Shown here: in pieces, positions 36,729 to 47,300 of the stretch
Layout: the number at the start of each line of letters is the position of its first letter
How positions within the stretch are numbered: position 1 is the first letter of the stretch
DNA from: Ecdyonurus torrentis
Taxonomy: Eukaryota > Arthropoda > Insecta > Ephemeroptera > Heptageniidae
DNA: 64,000 nt
Reading direction: 5' to 3'
NCBI GenBank assembly: GCA_949318235.1
Contig: OX439137.1
Span: 16,546,281-16,610,280 of the forward strand
Position numbers and translations under genes: made by a program
Notes under the pieces: model-generated
The model's input: only the letters and a program-made list of their open reading frames with translations
Databases searched by the model: none
What the model was told of the DNA's origin: nothing

Positions 36729-37170
36729 AATATCAATTTTAGAGTTTAGATTAAAACTAATAGAGTGTTCATCAAGTATTGGTTCTTCATCAAAATCTTC
36801 AAATCTCATGTCTACATTTTCAAATTCTCCAGGCTCTGGATTATTATCTACAAGACAAAACTCTACAGGTTTTGATTTAATTTTTACAGTTTCAAATTCT
36901 GCAGATCTCATTTCATTTTCTTCAATTTCTTGTTTAAATTCCACTCTGACAACAGAAGTACCAAGTATAGCAGTTTCTTCCCCGAAATTCAATTCTCCTT
37001 CCTTGCAAGGCTCAATTTTGATCTTGACAGGCTCAAGCAGGTTTGAGGTTTGTGTCTGTACGATGTTTCCATACCCTGGTTCTTTGTTGACCTTTGTTTT
37101 GATTGGTTTGGGTACATGTAGTGGATCTATTTCTTTTTGAGTCTTTATATCCATCTCATTGGCGAGTTTT
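36729..37170 (-). CDS. Unit B exon: acidic linker
   Basis: Reads KLANE then MDIKTQKEIDPLHVPKP, followed by VKIEPCKEGE, VRVEFKQEIEENE and the acidic end MRFEDFDEEPILDEH. The donor GTAAGT follows the codons for Lys-Ile-Asp-Ile in phase 0. Beyond the donor, the same reading frame enters the (AGGG)n microsatellite and gives an artificial Gly-Arg-Glu repeat that should not be annotated as protein. Confidence 0.75.
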
Positions 37171-38054
37171 CTGAAATCACAATAAAAAAAAGAGTAGTTT
37201 TTTTTTATTATTCACTACTTTTTTAAAGCCCTAGCAGTCAAACTTACTTTTTTATCAATTAGGAATACTAGATTGATAATTAACATAATTTATTATCCAT
37301 GAATTAGACACAAACACATTAATTTTGTATTTATTTTCATTGGTTTTCTTTTTGACGGTTATTTCACGTAACTGACCTCACAATGTACCACCGCCAATCA
37401 CAGTCAAGTCGCTATCTGCAACGTCAGATGCGTGAAATAACCGCTAAAATGAAACTAAATATAAAATCAACGTGTTGGTGTCTAATACATGGATAACAAG
37501 TTATGGCAATTATCAATCTAGTATTCTAAATGATGAAAAAGTATAAGTTGACAAGGGCTTTAAGTTCCCCAGAACATGTACACAAAAAATTATAATTTAC
37601 TAAATTTTTAAAAATAATTACCATGCTCGTGAGCTTCTGTATTATTACCCTTTCTAAAAAAACATTACCCTGATGATGTAGATCAAATTTTTAACGCAAC
37701 ATTTAACAAGTCAAACATAAGTGACGTTGCTATCAAGGGGAGGTTTAAAATTTTATCCTAGATCACAGTGCCACTTTTATAAATGCTGTTCGTAAACCCT
37801 GTTCTCTTGCACCAAAAAATGCGCATTCCATTTCATTAACCATAGCTGATCATCATTTTAGGAGCAAAGAACAGGGTTTACAATAATGTACTTTTGTATT
37901 AATTCTTACATTTTTGCGGCAAAAATTTGAAATACATAATTAAAGGAACTTTTTTCAACAAGACCTTCCAATCCTGTTTATATACTGTATCCAGGATAAT
38001 TACATACTTTTAGATGAGGGAGTTCAAAAGTTAAAAAGTTTCTTATTCTAGCCT

Positions 38055-38433
38055 TTGAATTTGAAAGAAAATGCTAGGAGAAACCAAAGCTGGCTCTACC
38101 ATAGTGAAGAAAGTCCCATAGTGTGGTGAAAATCTTGCTAGTACAGATATAATAACTAACATATTGGAAATATTTTGGCACTAAACTAAAAAAAGAGATG
38201 ATCGAAGTGTGTTATGTCTTCATCAGTTGAAGATTTATTTATCAGTTCCTCTGCAAGTCTTTAAGGACTGATGAAGACACTCCATCCCTCTTGTAGTTTA
38301 TTGCCGAAATATTTCCAATGTGTTAAGCGATATTTTATATCTGTGCTAGCAAGATTCGTCACCAAACAATGGGACTCTCTTCACTATGGTAAGGCCCTTG
38401 CTGGTTTCTCCCAGCATATCCTTTCAAATTTAT
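38055..38433. mobile_element. Foldback element family 1 in unit B
   Basis: Positional counterpart at 48249-48585 in unit C, so it predates the B-C duplication. In both units it is followed by a TTAA family 1 MITE. Confidence 0.65.
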
Positions 38434-38463
38434 CAGACTTATAACTGCAATGGTTTATTTTCC

Positions 38464-38790
38464 TTAAAGCCACACACCACATAAAACCACATGTGCTTTT
38501 TAATGAATAAACGCAAAATGGGATCTTCAAAACTGATGAAAATTTTTACCAGAATGTTAATATGTAGCCCCACGAGAGAGCATGAAAATACCATAAAGTG
38601 TGCAATTTAAGTGACTATTCATGTTTATGATGTCAGAAACTTGCAAAAATTAGTATGAAAATGTTATGCGGGTTGCATAAATTGCATTTTCTGATTACTG
38701 CTATGGAGCTACAGTTGGGTTTTGAGACAAACTAAAGTTATTTAGGTAAGTCCTATCATGCTTATGTTTTCTTTTGGTCTATGCCTTTAA
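38464..38790. mobile_element. TTAA-type MITE family 1 in unit B
   Basis: TTAA at both ends; the counterpart in unit C is 48611-48940. Confidence 0.72.
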
Positions 38791-38822
38791 CATATCTCTT
38801 TGATTGTTGAGGTCATTTTAAG

Positions 38823-39567
38823 CAGGGACCGGAACTGGAACCGGTTCCAGTTCTTAGAACCACTGAGAACCGCTTATTTTGAAGCGGTTCCGAGAACCGG
38901 TTCCAAAGAACCTCTTTTTTGGAACCGGTTCTTAAGAACTGCCTTTTGAGAACCGGTTCTGGGAACCGCCTTTGGAGAACCGATTCAAGGAACCAGTTCT
39001 TGAGAACCGCCTAATGAGAACCGGTTCTGTGAACTGGCTCCTAAGAACCGCCTTTTCAGAACCTGTTCTGGGAACCGGTTTCTAGCACCGGTTCTCAAAA
39101 ATTAAAATATTTTAAGGATATCTCTAATAATGTATAAAAAGTAACTTTTAACTAGCTAATACCTATTTACTCAGGATTTTTTGCTTAAAAATGTGTATTT
39201 TAACATTTTACACATCCAGGATGCCTTTAAAAGAAACAGGTTACATTTATTATTGACTTATATTTGAAATATTAATACAAATATAATAATTTTAATTTTT
39301 TTCTTTCTTAGTTATTTTTAGACCAAGAACCGGAACCAGTTCTGGTTCCTGGAACCGCTCTTTTTGAAGCAGTTCGGAGAACCGGTTCTTTAGAACCACT
39401 TTTTTGGAACCGGTTCTGGGAACTGATTCTTAAGAACTGCTTTTTCAGAACCGGTTTTGGGAACTGTTACCGAAGTACTGCTCATTGAGAACCGCTTTTC
39501 AAGAACCGTATGTCTCAGAACCGCAGTACTTAAGAACCGCAAATATTAGAGACGGTTCCAGTTTCTG
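38823..39567. mobile_element. 745-bp hAT-type element with two GAACCGGTTC-rich arrays
   Basis: Flanked by the 8-bp duplication ATTTTAAG (38815-38822, 39568-39575); ends CAGGGACCGGAACTGGAACC and, inverted, CAGAAACTGGAACC. Two blocks (38823-39080, 39325-39567) are degenerate tandem palindromes of GAACCGGTTC type; the centre is AT-rich. Unit C has the uninterrupted site at about 48968-48985. No ORF is present. Confidence 0.88.
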
Positions 39568-39729
39568 ATTTTAAGTAAGCAAACACGCTATAAGTAAAAG
39601 TATGGTTCAGTCACAACAGCATTGATTTATAGTTAGTTAAATTGCAACAATGCAGAAATAATAAATTTAAAGTATATCTTCTAATAAGCATGAAACTATC
39701 TCTATAAATAGCTATAGGTATATACAAAC

Positions 39730-40199
39730 CTATTTTTCTTCTGTCTAATCACTGCGAGTGGAGCAACAAACATTACTGGATCTGGATCAATAATATTATT
39801 TAATGATTTATAATTCTCAAAATGTAAAACTGAATCTTTGTGTGCTTGAAGTTTATGATGGTGTTTCCATGTAATATTAAAATTATTTAAATCAGAATAT
39901 CCTTTACTAATCCAACGTGTCTGAACTTCACTGAACAGCAAGCACGGCCAGCAAAATATTTTGTTTAATTCTGCACAAGCAGTCAGCCATGGTATTTTAT
40001 TATAATAATAATTATAGAACTTTCTTTGACCTCTTTTATTTTTACTAATCATATTAGGGAGATTGGGTGTTGGACGACCCTGTTTTAAGATTAATAATTG
40101 TGATGATTTACTATGTGTGTTAAAAGGAATATTTTTTAATAATCGCACGATACACTCCTCTAATACTTCATCATCTCCTACCAATTTGTAGTAACACAT
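39730..40199 (-). CDS. Unit B exon: TTF-type zinc finger
   Basis: Encodes MCYYKLVGDDEVLEECIVRL... GRPTPNLPNM... RKFYNYYYNKIPWLTAC... FCWPCLLFS... then HKDSVLHFENYKSL, 156 codons plus two bases. The donor is AG|GTTTGT in the same place and phase as in A and C. It is closest in sequence to unit C. The Cys-x2-Cys pair and the two later histidines expected for the TTF finger are present. Confidence 0.75.
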
Positions 40200-41462
40200 T
40201 TTGAAAGTTAATAGAGCACACGTCTTAAGTAACGGCTATTTTAACACATCAAAACACTAGCATTAATTTAAGTTCTTACATTTCAAAGATAGAGCATATA
40301 AACATGAAAATGCAAATTTTACTTCCTACTTTTTAAGCAAATTGATATTTTTTTATAACTTATACAAATTAGTAATCCTTTTTTTTTTTTTTTTTTTTTT
40401 TCTTTCTTGTTTTACTTATTTAATTTTATTTAAAAATTGTGTTCATGACTGAAATTTATTTGTTGTGATGTGAGCTAATTTTCTGAAAAGTTCCGATTTC
40501 TTCCTCTACAAACTCCCTATTTCTGTTATAGCTGCCGCTCCATGCAATTTTGTGGGCTGCATGCTCTTAGTTGTCCCTTCTCTACTTTTTCACTCTCTTT
40601 TTTTGTTCATCAAACATTAGCTGACGAGGTGATTTCTGAAACATAATTATAAAAATTATAAAGTAATCAGTGGAAATAGACATAAAACTATAAAGGGAAA
40701 AAATATACAGTTTAAATGTTGTTCGTAAACCCTGTTCCCTTGCACCAAAAAAATGTGCATTGCATTTGAATAACCGCAAAGCTGACCGTCATTTTAGGAG
40801 CAGGGAACAAGGTTTACAAACAGCATTTATGAGAACTTTAAATGAACAATTAGAAAAACAACAGTCACCCCGTTGAACAAATTATACAGGGTATAAAAAT
40901 GTTAACTGTCCCATAGCAATTAAATTTGCATATGCATCGTCAGGAAGCTATATAGGTATGCATGTATAATACATGATAATATATAGTACTGTATTGCAGT
41001 TTAGGGAACGTGCTATTTTTCACCCCCAAACACTTTCAGGGTAGAAGTTTTAGGGATTTGTCCCACATTTTTTTTTTTTTTTTTTTTTAATTTTGGTAAA
41101 AAAAACAAACAAACAAACAGCAAAATCAAATTTTGAGCATATGTGCATACAGATACAAGGCACACAAAATATTGAACATTATACTGGCACCAAGGGTGGA
41201 AGGTTAAAATAAAAGCAGGGTGTTCAAAAATCACAAGTCACCCCAGTTGAATGTAAAAAGATAAAGAATAATATATAATAATTATGTATGTATGTCATCA
41301 TGTATGTAGATCAGTGATGTATGTACATACATACATAATATACATATTATATGTAATCGAAAATCTCTCAGGTAAAGTATTATATTATACAAATAAATTC
41401 GCATTTATTCAAAAATACATTAAAATCTGATTAAAATTCTAAAATAAAATAAAGATTCTTAC

Positions 41463-41565
41463 ATTTTCATCCAATGTTTACGATCGTTGAATGTTTACAA
41501 ATAACAGCTGTAACCGGTGAATTAAAAAAGTTCCAGTGGTCCTCAATAGATGGCAGAAATATACA
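41463..41565 (-). promoter_or_regulatory. Unit B conserved leader block
   Basis: Same block as in unit A, with GCCATCTATTGAGG and the donor AT|GTAAGA at 41463/41462. A 182-bp hAT-like MITE is inserted directly upstream (41576-41757). Confidence 0.45.
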
Positions 41566-41575
41566 TAAAAGTCAT

Positions 41576-41757
41576 CAAGATACTACATACAAGATAAGGA
41601 CACGCTCGACCAAATTGGGCCGCCGCGAAATTCAAAATGAGCCTCTAAGCCAATCAGCGCCCGAGTTGAACGTCACGTGATCAATATTGACTAATCACAA
41701 TGCCGCTAAAATTTACATGGGACCAGTTGGTGTCGCTATCTTGTATGTAGTATCTTG
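41576..41757. mobile_element. 182-bp hAT-like MITE (CAAGATACTACATAC ends)
   Basis: Flanked by AAGTCAT on both sides. Copies of exactly the same length are at 51232-51413 (8-bp flank ATCCGTAT) and 54888-55069 (flank (G/T)CTTGTTG). Confidence 0.82.
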
Positions 41758-42629
41758 AAGTCATTTTTGAGCAATTAAATTACCATTTTTTTTAAAAGTT
41801 TCTAAAACGATTTTTACTTTTTTTAATTTATTTTTTATTCATTATATTCATACTTGTGATTCATACTGTGATTATATTATACTATGAAAATAATTGCATT
41901 AATCATTGTAGAGAGAGAGAGACTATTTACATATATAAAAGTTTTGGTTGCATTTTGGATCTGTGTAATAAAAAAATCTTATTTTAATTTGTTTTCAAAA
42001 CAATACAAAAAAAGTATAATATATTTATGTAAGTGCATTTTGATTTAAATATATTTATTGTTATTGATGTGAATTTTTCTCTTTATATGTTAGAAATAAC
42101 CATGAACATACGTACCATATTATATGTATAAGATTTAATAAAGGTGAGGAAGAAAATAAGAAATACTGATATAATTATAAAGTTGAATTTGAAAAAATAA
42201 GAGAATATATATTTAAAAAATTCTACTTGTAGAATTAAATTGTGCAGCAAAAATAAATTATTACACACATTATAGGAAAGAAAAGAGAGAGAGAGAGACA
42301 GAATGAAAGTTATTCAATTTTAATAATAATTAATATGTAAAACTAATACAATTAATATCTTCACAAGTCCTTAGACTCAGAGACTGATGGCAAAGAATAA
42401 CAAAAGATTCCAAACTCCAAACGTTTCATCTGACACAGACACAGTAAATCCTACGTAGATGGAACGTTTGATGAGCTCGGGATAATTTTACTTTAAAAAA
42501 TTTGACACGATAGAGACGAAATGGTATACACTCGAAATGCCCCGGAAATGCAGTGTCAGTCGCCTCTAAATCTATCCATCAAAGTGATGCCGCTTTCTTT
42601 AGAAATAGTTAACTTTTGGCATCTTAAGG

Positions 42630-43155
42630 ATTAACCTCAGACCTAGCAAAAGCAAAATATCTCAAAATTTGTTCGACAACTTTTTTAAAAAACTTTAAGG
42701 GAGTTAAAAAATGTCATGATCTACGAGCTCCAGTTAACAGAATATTCAAACAATATTTGTGATTCGAGATAATTACGATTAAAATTTGCATATGATTAGC
42801 ATTGTTTTTTTGTTTTTTCAATTAAAAAAAATTTTGTTCGACGACTTTTTTTGAAACTTTCTGACGTTATAGATATGTCCAAGCTCTATCGATTACTTTT
42901 TGTTTTATATTTCAAAATTATTTCTGGTTCTAGAAAATTAAGCGTTAGTTTGCCCATTTGAATAACATTGATTTTAAATTTTGCGGCAAAATAAAAATGG
43001 TTAAAAATTAATTGTGAGAAATGTATGGCAATTATGAAGAAATTATACTTAAACCTCTATTTTGTAAAGATGAGATCTATCCAAAATTAATTTTTAAAAT
43101 ATTTTACGATAAGATTTTGAAAAAAGGGGGCGTTCTAGGTCTGAGGTTCAACGTT
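42630..43155. mobile_element. MITE with AACCTCAGACCTAG / CTAGGTCTGAGGTT ends
   Basis: About 525 bp, AT-rich interior, inserted within the 25250-type palindromic MITE at the unit C border. Unit B has other insertions at that place. Confidence 0.65.
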
Positions 43156-43421
43156 AAGTGAAAGCAGCATTGTCAGAGTTATAACCTCACAAAACACATG
43201 CAGCTTCATTAGTGAAGGTTAATTCTGGCAACACTGCTGTCACGTAAGATGACATGTTGACTATTTTCTAAAGAAAGCTGCATTACTATGATGGGTAGAT
43301 TTAGAGATGGCTGAGAGTACTGTACAATTCAAATCTTATCTATATGAGCTTTTACACATAATGCTCATGAACTGCACAAAGAACTTCAAATGTTTTGTCA
43401 CAAAAATCACGATTAATTCAA

Positions 43422-43913
43422 TTAATGATTGGATTTGATGTGACTACGTAAATATGCTTTACATTTCCCCACGTATTCACATTGGCTACATTCAAACTTT
43501 CCATCACTATGAACTGTTTTGATGTGTCCATCTAGCAGTTTACTATTTTTGAAATATTTGTCACAGAAATCACAATTGTAAGTTTTATTCAAATTATGTT
43601 GGTACCTGATATGAAATAGTAAATATTGTTTACATTTCCCCACGTAATCACATTGGTTACATGCAAACTTTCTATCACTATGAAGTCTAATTATATGTAA
43701 GTATAGCAGTTCTTTACTTTTAAAATATTTGTTACAGTAATCACAATTGTTGGTTTTTTGACGTGGATGTAATCTTTTTTTATGTTCAATCAAAGCAGTG
43801 GAGCCCTTAATAATTTTGAAACAAATGTTACACGACACTGTTTTATTTTCAAATATATATTCCTCTTCTTTCTTGTTACTTGAGTTTTCATGGTAACTCA
43901 GTGGATCATCTTT
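43422..43913 (-). CDS. Unit C exon: five C2H2 zinc fingers
   Basis: KDDPLSYHENSSNKKEEEY is followed by fingers starting CNICFKIIKGS, CDYCNKYFKSK, CNQCDYVGKCK, CDFCDKYFKNS and CSQCEYVGKCK, each with its two histidines. The stop codon comes immediately after the fifth finger (HIKSNH). Linkers between fingers are longer than the TGEKP type and differ between fingers. Confidence 0.82.
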   Translation of the reverse strand, partial: KDDPLSYHENSSNKKEEEYIFENKTVSCNICFKIIKGSTALIEHKKRLHPRQKTNNCDYCNKYFKSKELLYLHIIRLHSDRKFACNQCDYVGKCKQYLLFHIRYQHNLNKTYNCDFCDKYFKNSKLLDGHIKTVHSDGKFECSQCEYVGKCKAYLRSHIKSNH

Positions 43914-44311
43914 CTGAAATCATACATTTTGCTACTTTTTATTTAAATAATCTTTTATTACAGCCTGCTACAAAAATTCTATTACTGTGTGCTTCTGTTT
44001 ACTCAAAATGTGGAAAAGGAAGTGCCGGAAAAGGAAACCACGTGGCGGTAAAAGTGGGAGAAAGGTTGGTGCCAGCAGCGGCCAGCAGCCAGCCAGCAGC
44101 AAGATAGCCTTGAGCTATACCTCCCACTTTTACCATCACGTGGTTTCCTCTTCCGGCCACTTCCTTTTCCGCATTTTGAGTAAACAGACGCACTCACTGT
44201 AAGTGCCGCGGTAATTAGCAGTAAATGCCACCGGCATGGACTTTATCATAAAAGCTGGCTTTTATGCCAAGCCAAGCCTGTTGAATACAAACCTGTATAA
44301 AAAATAATAAT

Positions 44312-44381
<70 letters not shown>

Positions 44382-47300
44382 AAAAGTGACTTTACCCTCA
44401 TCAAAACAGTCTGAGAGTTTCTTTCAATCAGTCATTTGACTTAGGCTCTTCCATATGGCAATTGCTGGCCATGGCCTAGCAAATTATTACAGGCATTTGC
44501 CTTTATAGACTGAGGAAACCATAGAAACCTCAGTCAGGATGTCAGTAAAGGAATAACCTGAGATATCCCTTCCACCTCCCACCCAGATGCCCTGTGTATT
44601 TCTGGTGAACAAAGCTTCTGCTGATAAACTTTGCCTCTGACGGGAAGCAACCCCGTGGAACCTTGCACATAAGTGAGGAACACGCATCTACTTTACCACA
44701 GTGCTCAAGTTATAGGTTCAGTCAATCGTAGTGAAATTGAAACTCCAATCGTTTGCAAGCTTTCACTTCTCCCTATCTCGCTATAGACACAGAGCACTTT
44801 TAAAGCGGGTCTGCAATTGGCTTTCAATTTCACCCTGGTTCAATGTACTAAATTTAACAGGTATTAACTTTAATATTTAGGCTGACCATAATTAAAAGTG
44901 TGCAAACCGGGACACTGCACAGCAATGCACAGACGAGACCGAGAGGCCCGCGCGAAGTGCGGCCGGGGATTCCCGCCGGAGGCGAAAAATTTTCAGAAAA
45001 GGGGGCGTGGCCTCCAAAATTTCATCATTTTTGTGTCTTTTTTCAAGAGTTTATTTAAAAGTACATTGATTTCTTTCAATGCTTTCTACCGTCTAGTTTT
45101 AATTTTTTCTCTGTTAAAAAAAAAAAAAAAAAAAAAAATGAAACAATTTTTCAATAAATAATATATCACAAATAACAAACGTAACGTACGGTACGTGTAC
45201 GTCCTATTTGAGCCAAAAACACCCGCTTTTCAAAAAAAAAAAAATACTAAAAATTTGGCGTAACTGTGGTGTATAATTTAATATGCTACGAAAAATATTA
45301 CGAAAATGCATCGACTATCTTTTGATTTTTTTTTTTTTTTTTTTTTTTTACGGCGAGCTTTAAATTGTATACTTTTTATTGATTTTCCAGTAAAATATAA
45401 AACCGGGACATTGACGGTTTTTGCAAAATCTTGCCGGGACTTTAGTGTTGAAATCGGGACTGTCCCGGCTAATCCGGGACGGATGGTCAGCCTATTAATA
45501 TTACATTGATCACCATGCAAATTTTGGTGTTGCTGGGGGGAAATTTGTTTGACAAAAAGGGGTACATTTGATTGAAAAACTCTCTCTCTCTCTCTCTCTT
45601 TTGTGCTATGCATACTTACAATATCATTTTTAGAGTATTCATCAAGTATTGGTTCATCATCAAAATCTTCAAATCTCATTTCTACATTTTCAAATTCTCC
45701 AAGCTCTGGATTATTATCTACAAGACAAAATTCTGCAGGTTCTGATTCAATTTTTACAGTTTCAAATTCTGCAAATCTCATTTCATTTTCTTCAATTTCT
45801 TGTTTAAATTCCACTCTGACAACAGAAGTACCAAGTATAGCAGCTTCTTCCTTAAACTTCAATTCTCCTTCCTCGCGAGGCTCAAATTTGATATTGACAG
45901 GTTCAGGCAGGTTTGAGGTTCGTATCTGTTTGATACTTCCATACCCTGGTTCTTTGTTGGCCTTTCTTTTGATTGATTTAGGTACCTGTAGTGGATCTAT
46001 TTCTTTTTTAGTCTTTATATTCATCTTATTGCTGAGTTTTCTGAAATAAAAAAATATATATATAGGCCTATATATAGAGTATACGAGAGTTAATATTATT
46101 TATTTATTAAACACCAAGGTGTACTTATACATATTTATATACATATTTATATAGGTCTACATTTTTGCATATTGACTTAATGATAGGGTCCGAGATGGAC
46201 AATGAAGTAAGTGGTACCTGGTACATAGGCCACTACATAATACACATACACATTTATCATTACACTCGTGATATTCTTTAATTTGACAGATTACATGGTG
46301 GAAACCATGCACCGCATAACGGGTAAAAACATGCCTGTCTGTACAGTTTGGGCCTTTCCACCCATTAATATTATTAATATTAAATGCAGGGGTATTATAG
46401 AAGGCCAGGCTGATATCTTCAGTTTTACTTAGTCTATCCTTAACAAATTTAATGTAATTATCTGTTTTTAACAATTTAAATTTCACTTGTAGTTCCGTTA
46501 CAAATAACTCCTCCCCTGCTAGCTCGTAAACCAGCCTTGACGACGTAAATTTTGACAAGCAAAGTATCCGTTTTAAGTACCGAGACTTAACAGATTCTAG
46601 ATTTTTGAAGTCTGTTATAGACATAAATGACCAGAAAATTTCAATGCCGTACGAAGCAACTGGAGAGATTTTCAGGTGAAACAGTTTAATAGCTGTTTCC
46701 AAAGATATACGAGAGTTAATAGTGACCAATAAAGTCATCTCTTGATCATAATTGAAATTAATGTTAGTGAGGGCTTACGCATCGAATCTCGTCAGCTGTT
46801 CAGCGCGCCCTGAAGACATGAGCCAAATTGGAAACAAAATTGACCCTCAAAATAGAGAAATTGGAAATATCATTTTTTGTTAATTAATTAAATTGATTTA
46901 GATTATTTTTATTACTATTTGCTGATTTTTTGAAGGAATTATAAATATTTTTTGGACATTATCAGTCTCTAAATGGACTGTGTAGTCGCGCCCCAGGCTA
47001 TAGCCTGGCTATCGCCTGGCTATCACTGCGTAACCGTGGTATCATTATTTTCCTGCAGAGGCACTGTTTTTGTTGACTATGTACTCTCATATATAGTGAT
47101 TTTTTTTTTTTTTTTTTGTACAGTATTTAATATTTTTTAAAGCTCTAGTCAACTTACTTTTTTATCATTTAGAATACTAGATTGATAATTACCATACCTT
47201 ATTATCCATGAATTAATAGACACAAACACATTAATTTTGTATTTATTTTCATTTCTTTTTTACAGTTATTTCATGTATCTGGTGTCACAATGTACCACCG

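Larger units (their letters stand above)
34140..41565 (-). pseudogene. Unit B of the tandem TTF/acidic/C2H2 family; frameshift inside the finger exon
   Basis: Leader block near 41463-41565, TTF exon 40199-39730, acidic exon 37170-36729, finger exon from 34990. The three exons join in frame (phase 2, then phase 0) and encode 421 residues, ending in CNFR at the stop ending at 34637. Compared with units C and D, a 10-bp repeat (GAAATTACCG on the plus strand, 34632-34651 area) shifts the frame in the fourth finger. The remaining fingers (DKSFKNSKLLYGHISTVH, CSQCKYLGKCRKYLLAH) remain readable in another frame. The product would keep three fingers. The intron after the acidic exon contains a 185-bp (CCCT)n tract starting 18 bases from the donor, and a 745-bp hAT element sits upstream of the acidic-exon intron. 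Sequencing error at the frameshift cannot be excluded. Confidence 0.6.

Noticed and set aside
36494..37140. Pro-Ser-Leu-Pro repeat proteins on the plus strand
   Set aside because: Antisense readings of the (CCCT)n tract and of the acidic exon; no initiation or splice context.
36381..37154. A 257-codon frame with a long Gly-Arg-Glu-Gly repeat
   Set aside because: The repeat part is the (AGGG)n microsatellite downstream of a strong GTAAGT donor shared by all four units; only the acidic part up to 36729 is coding.
44003..44202. Overlapping ORFs on both strands around 44.0-44.2 kb
   Set aside because: They are readings of a palindromic MITE; symmetry of the arms creates mirror-image ORFs.
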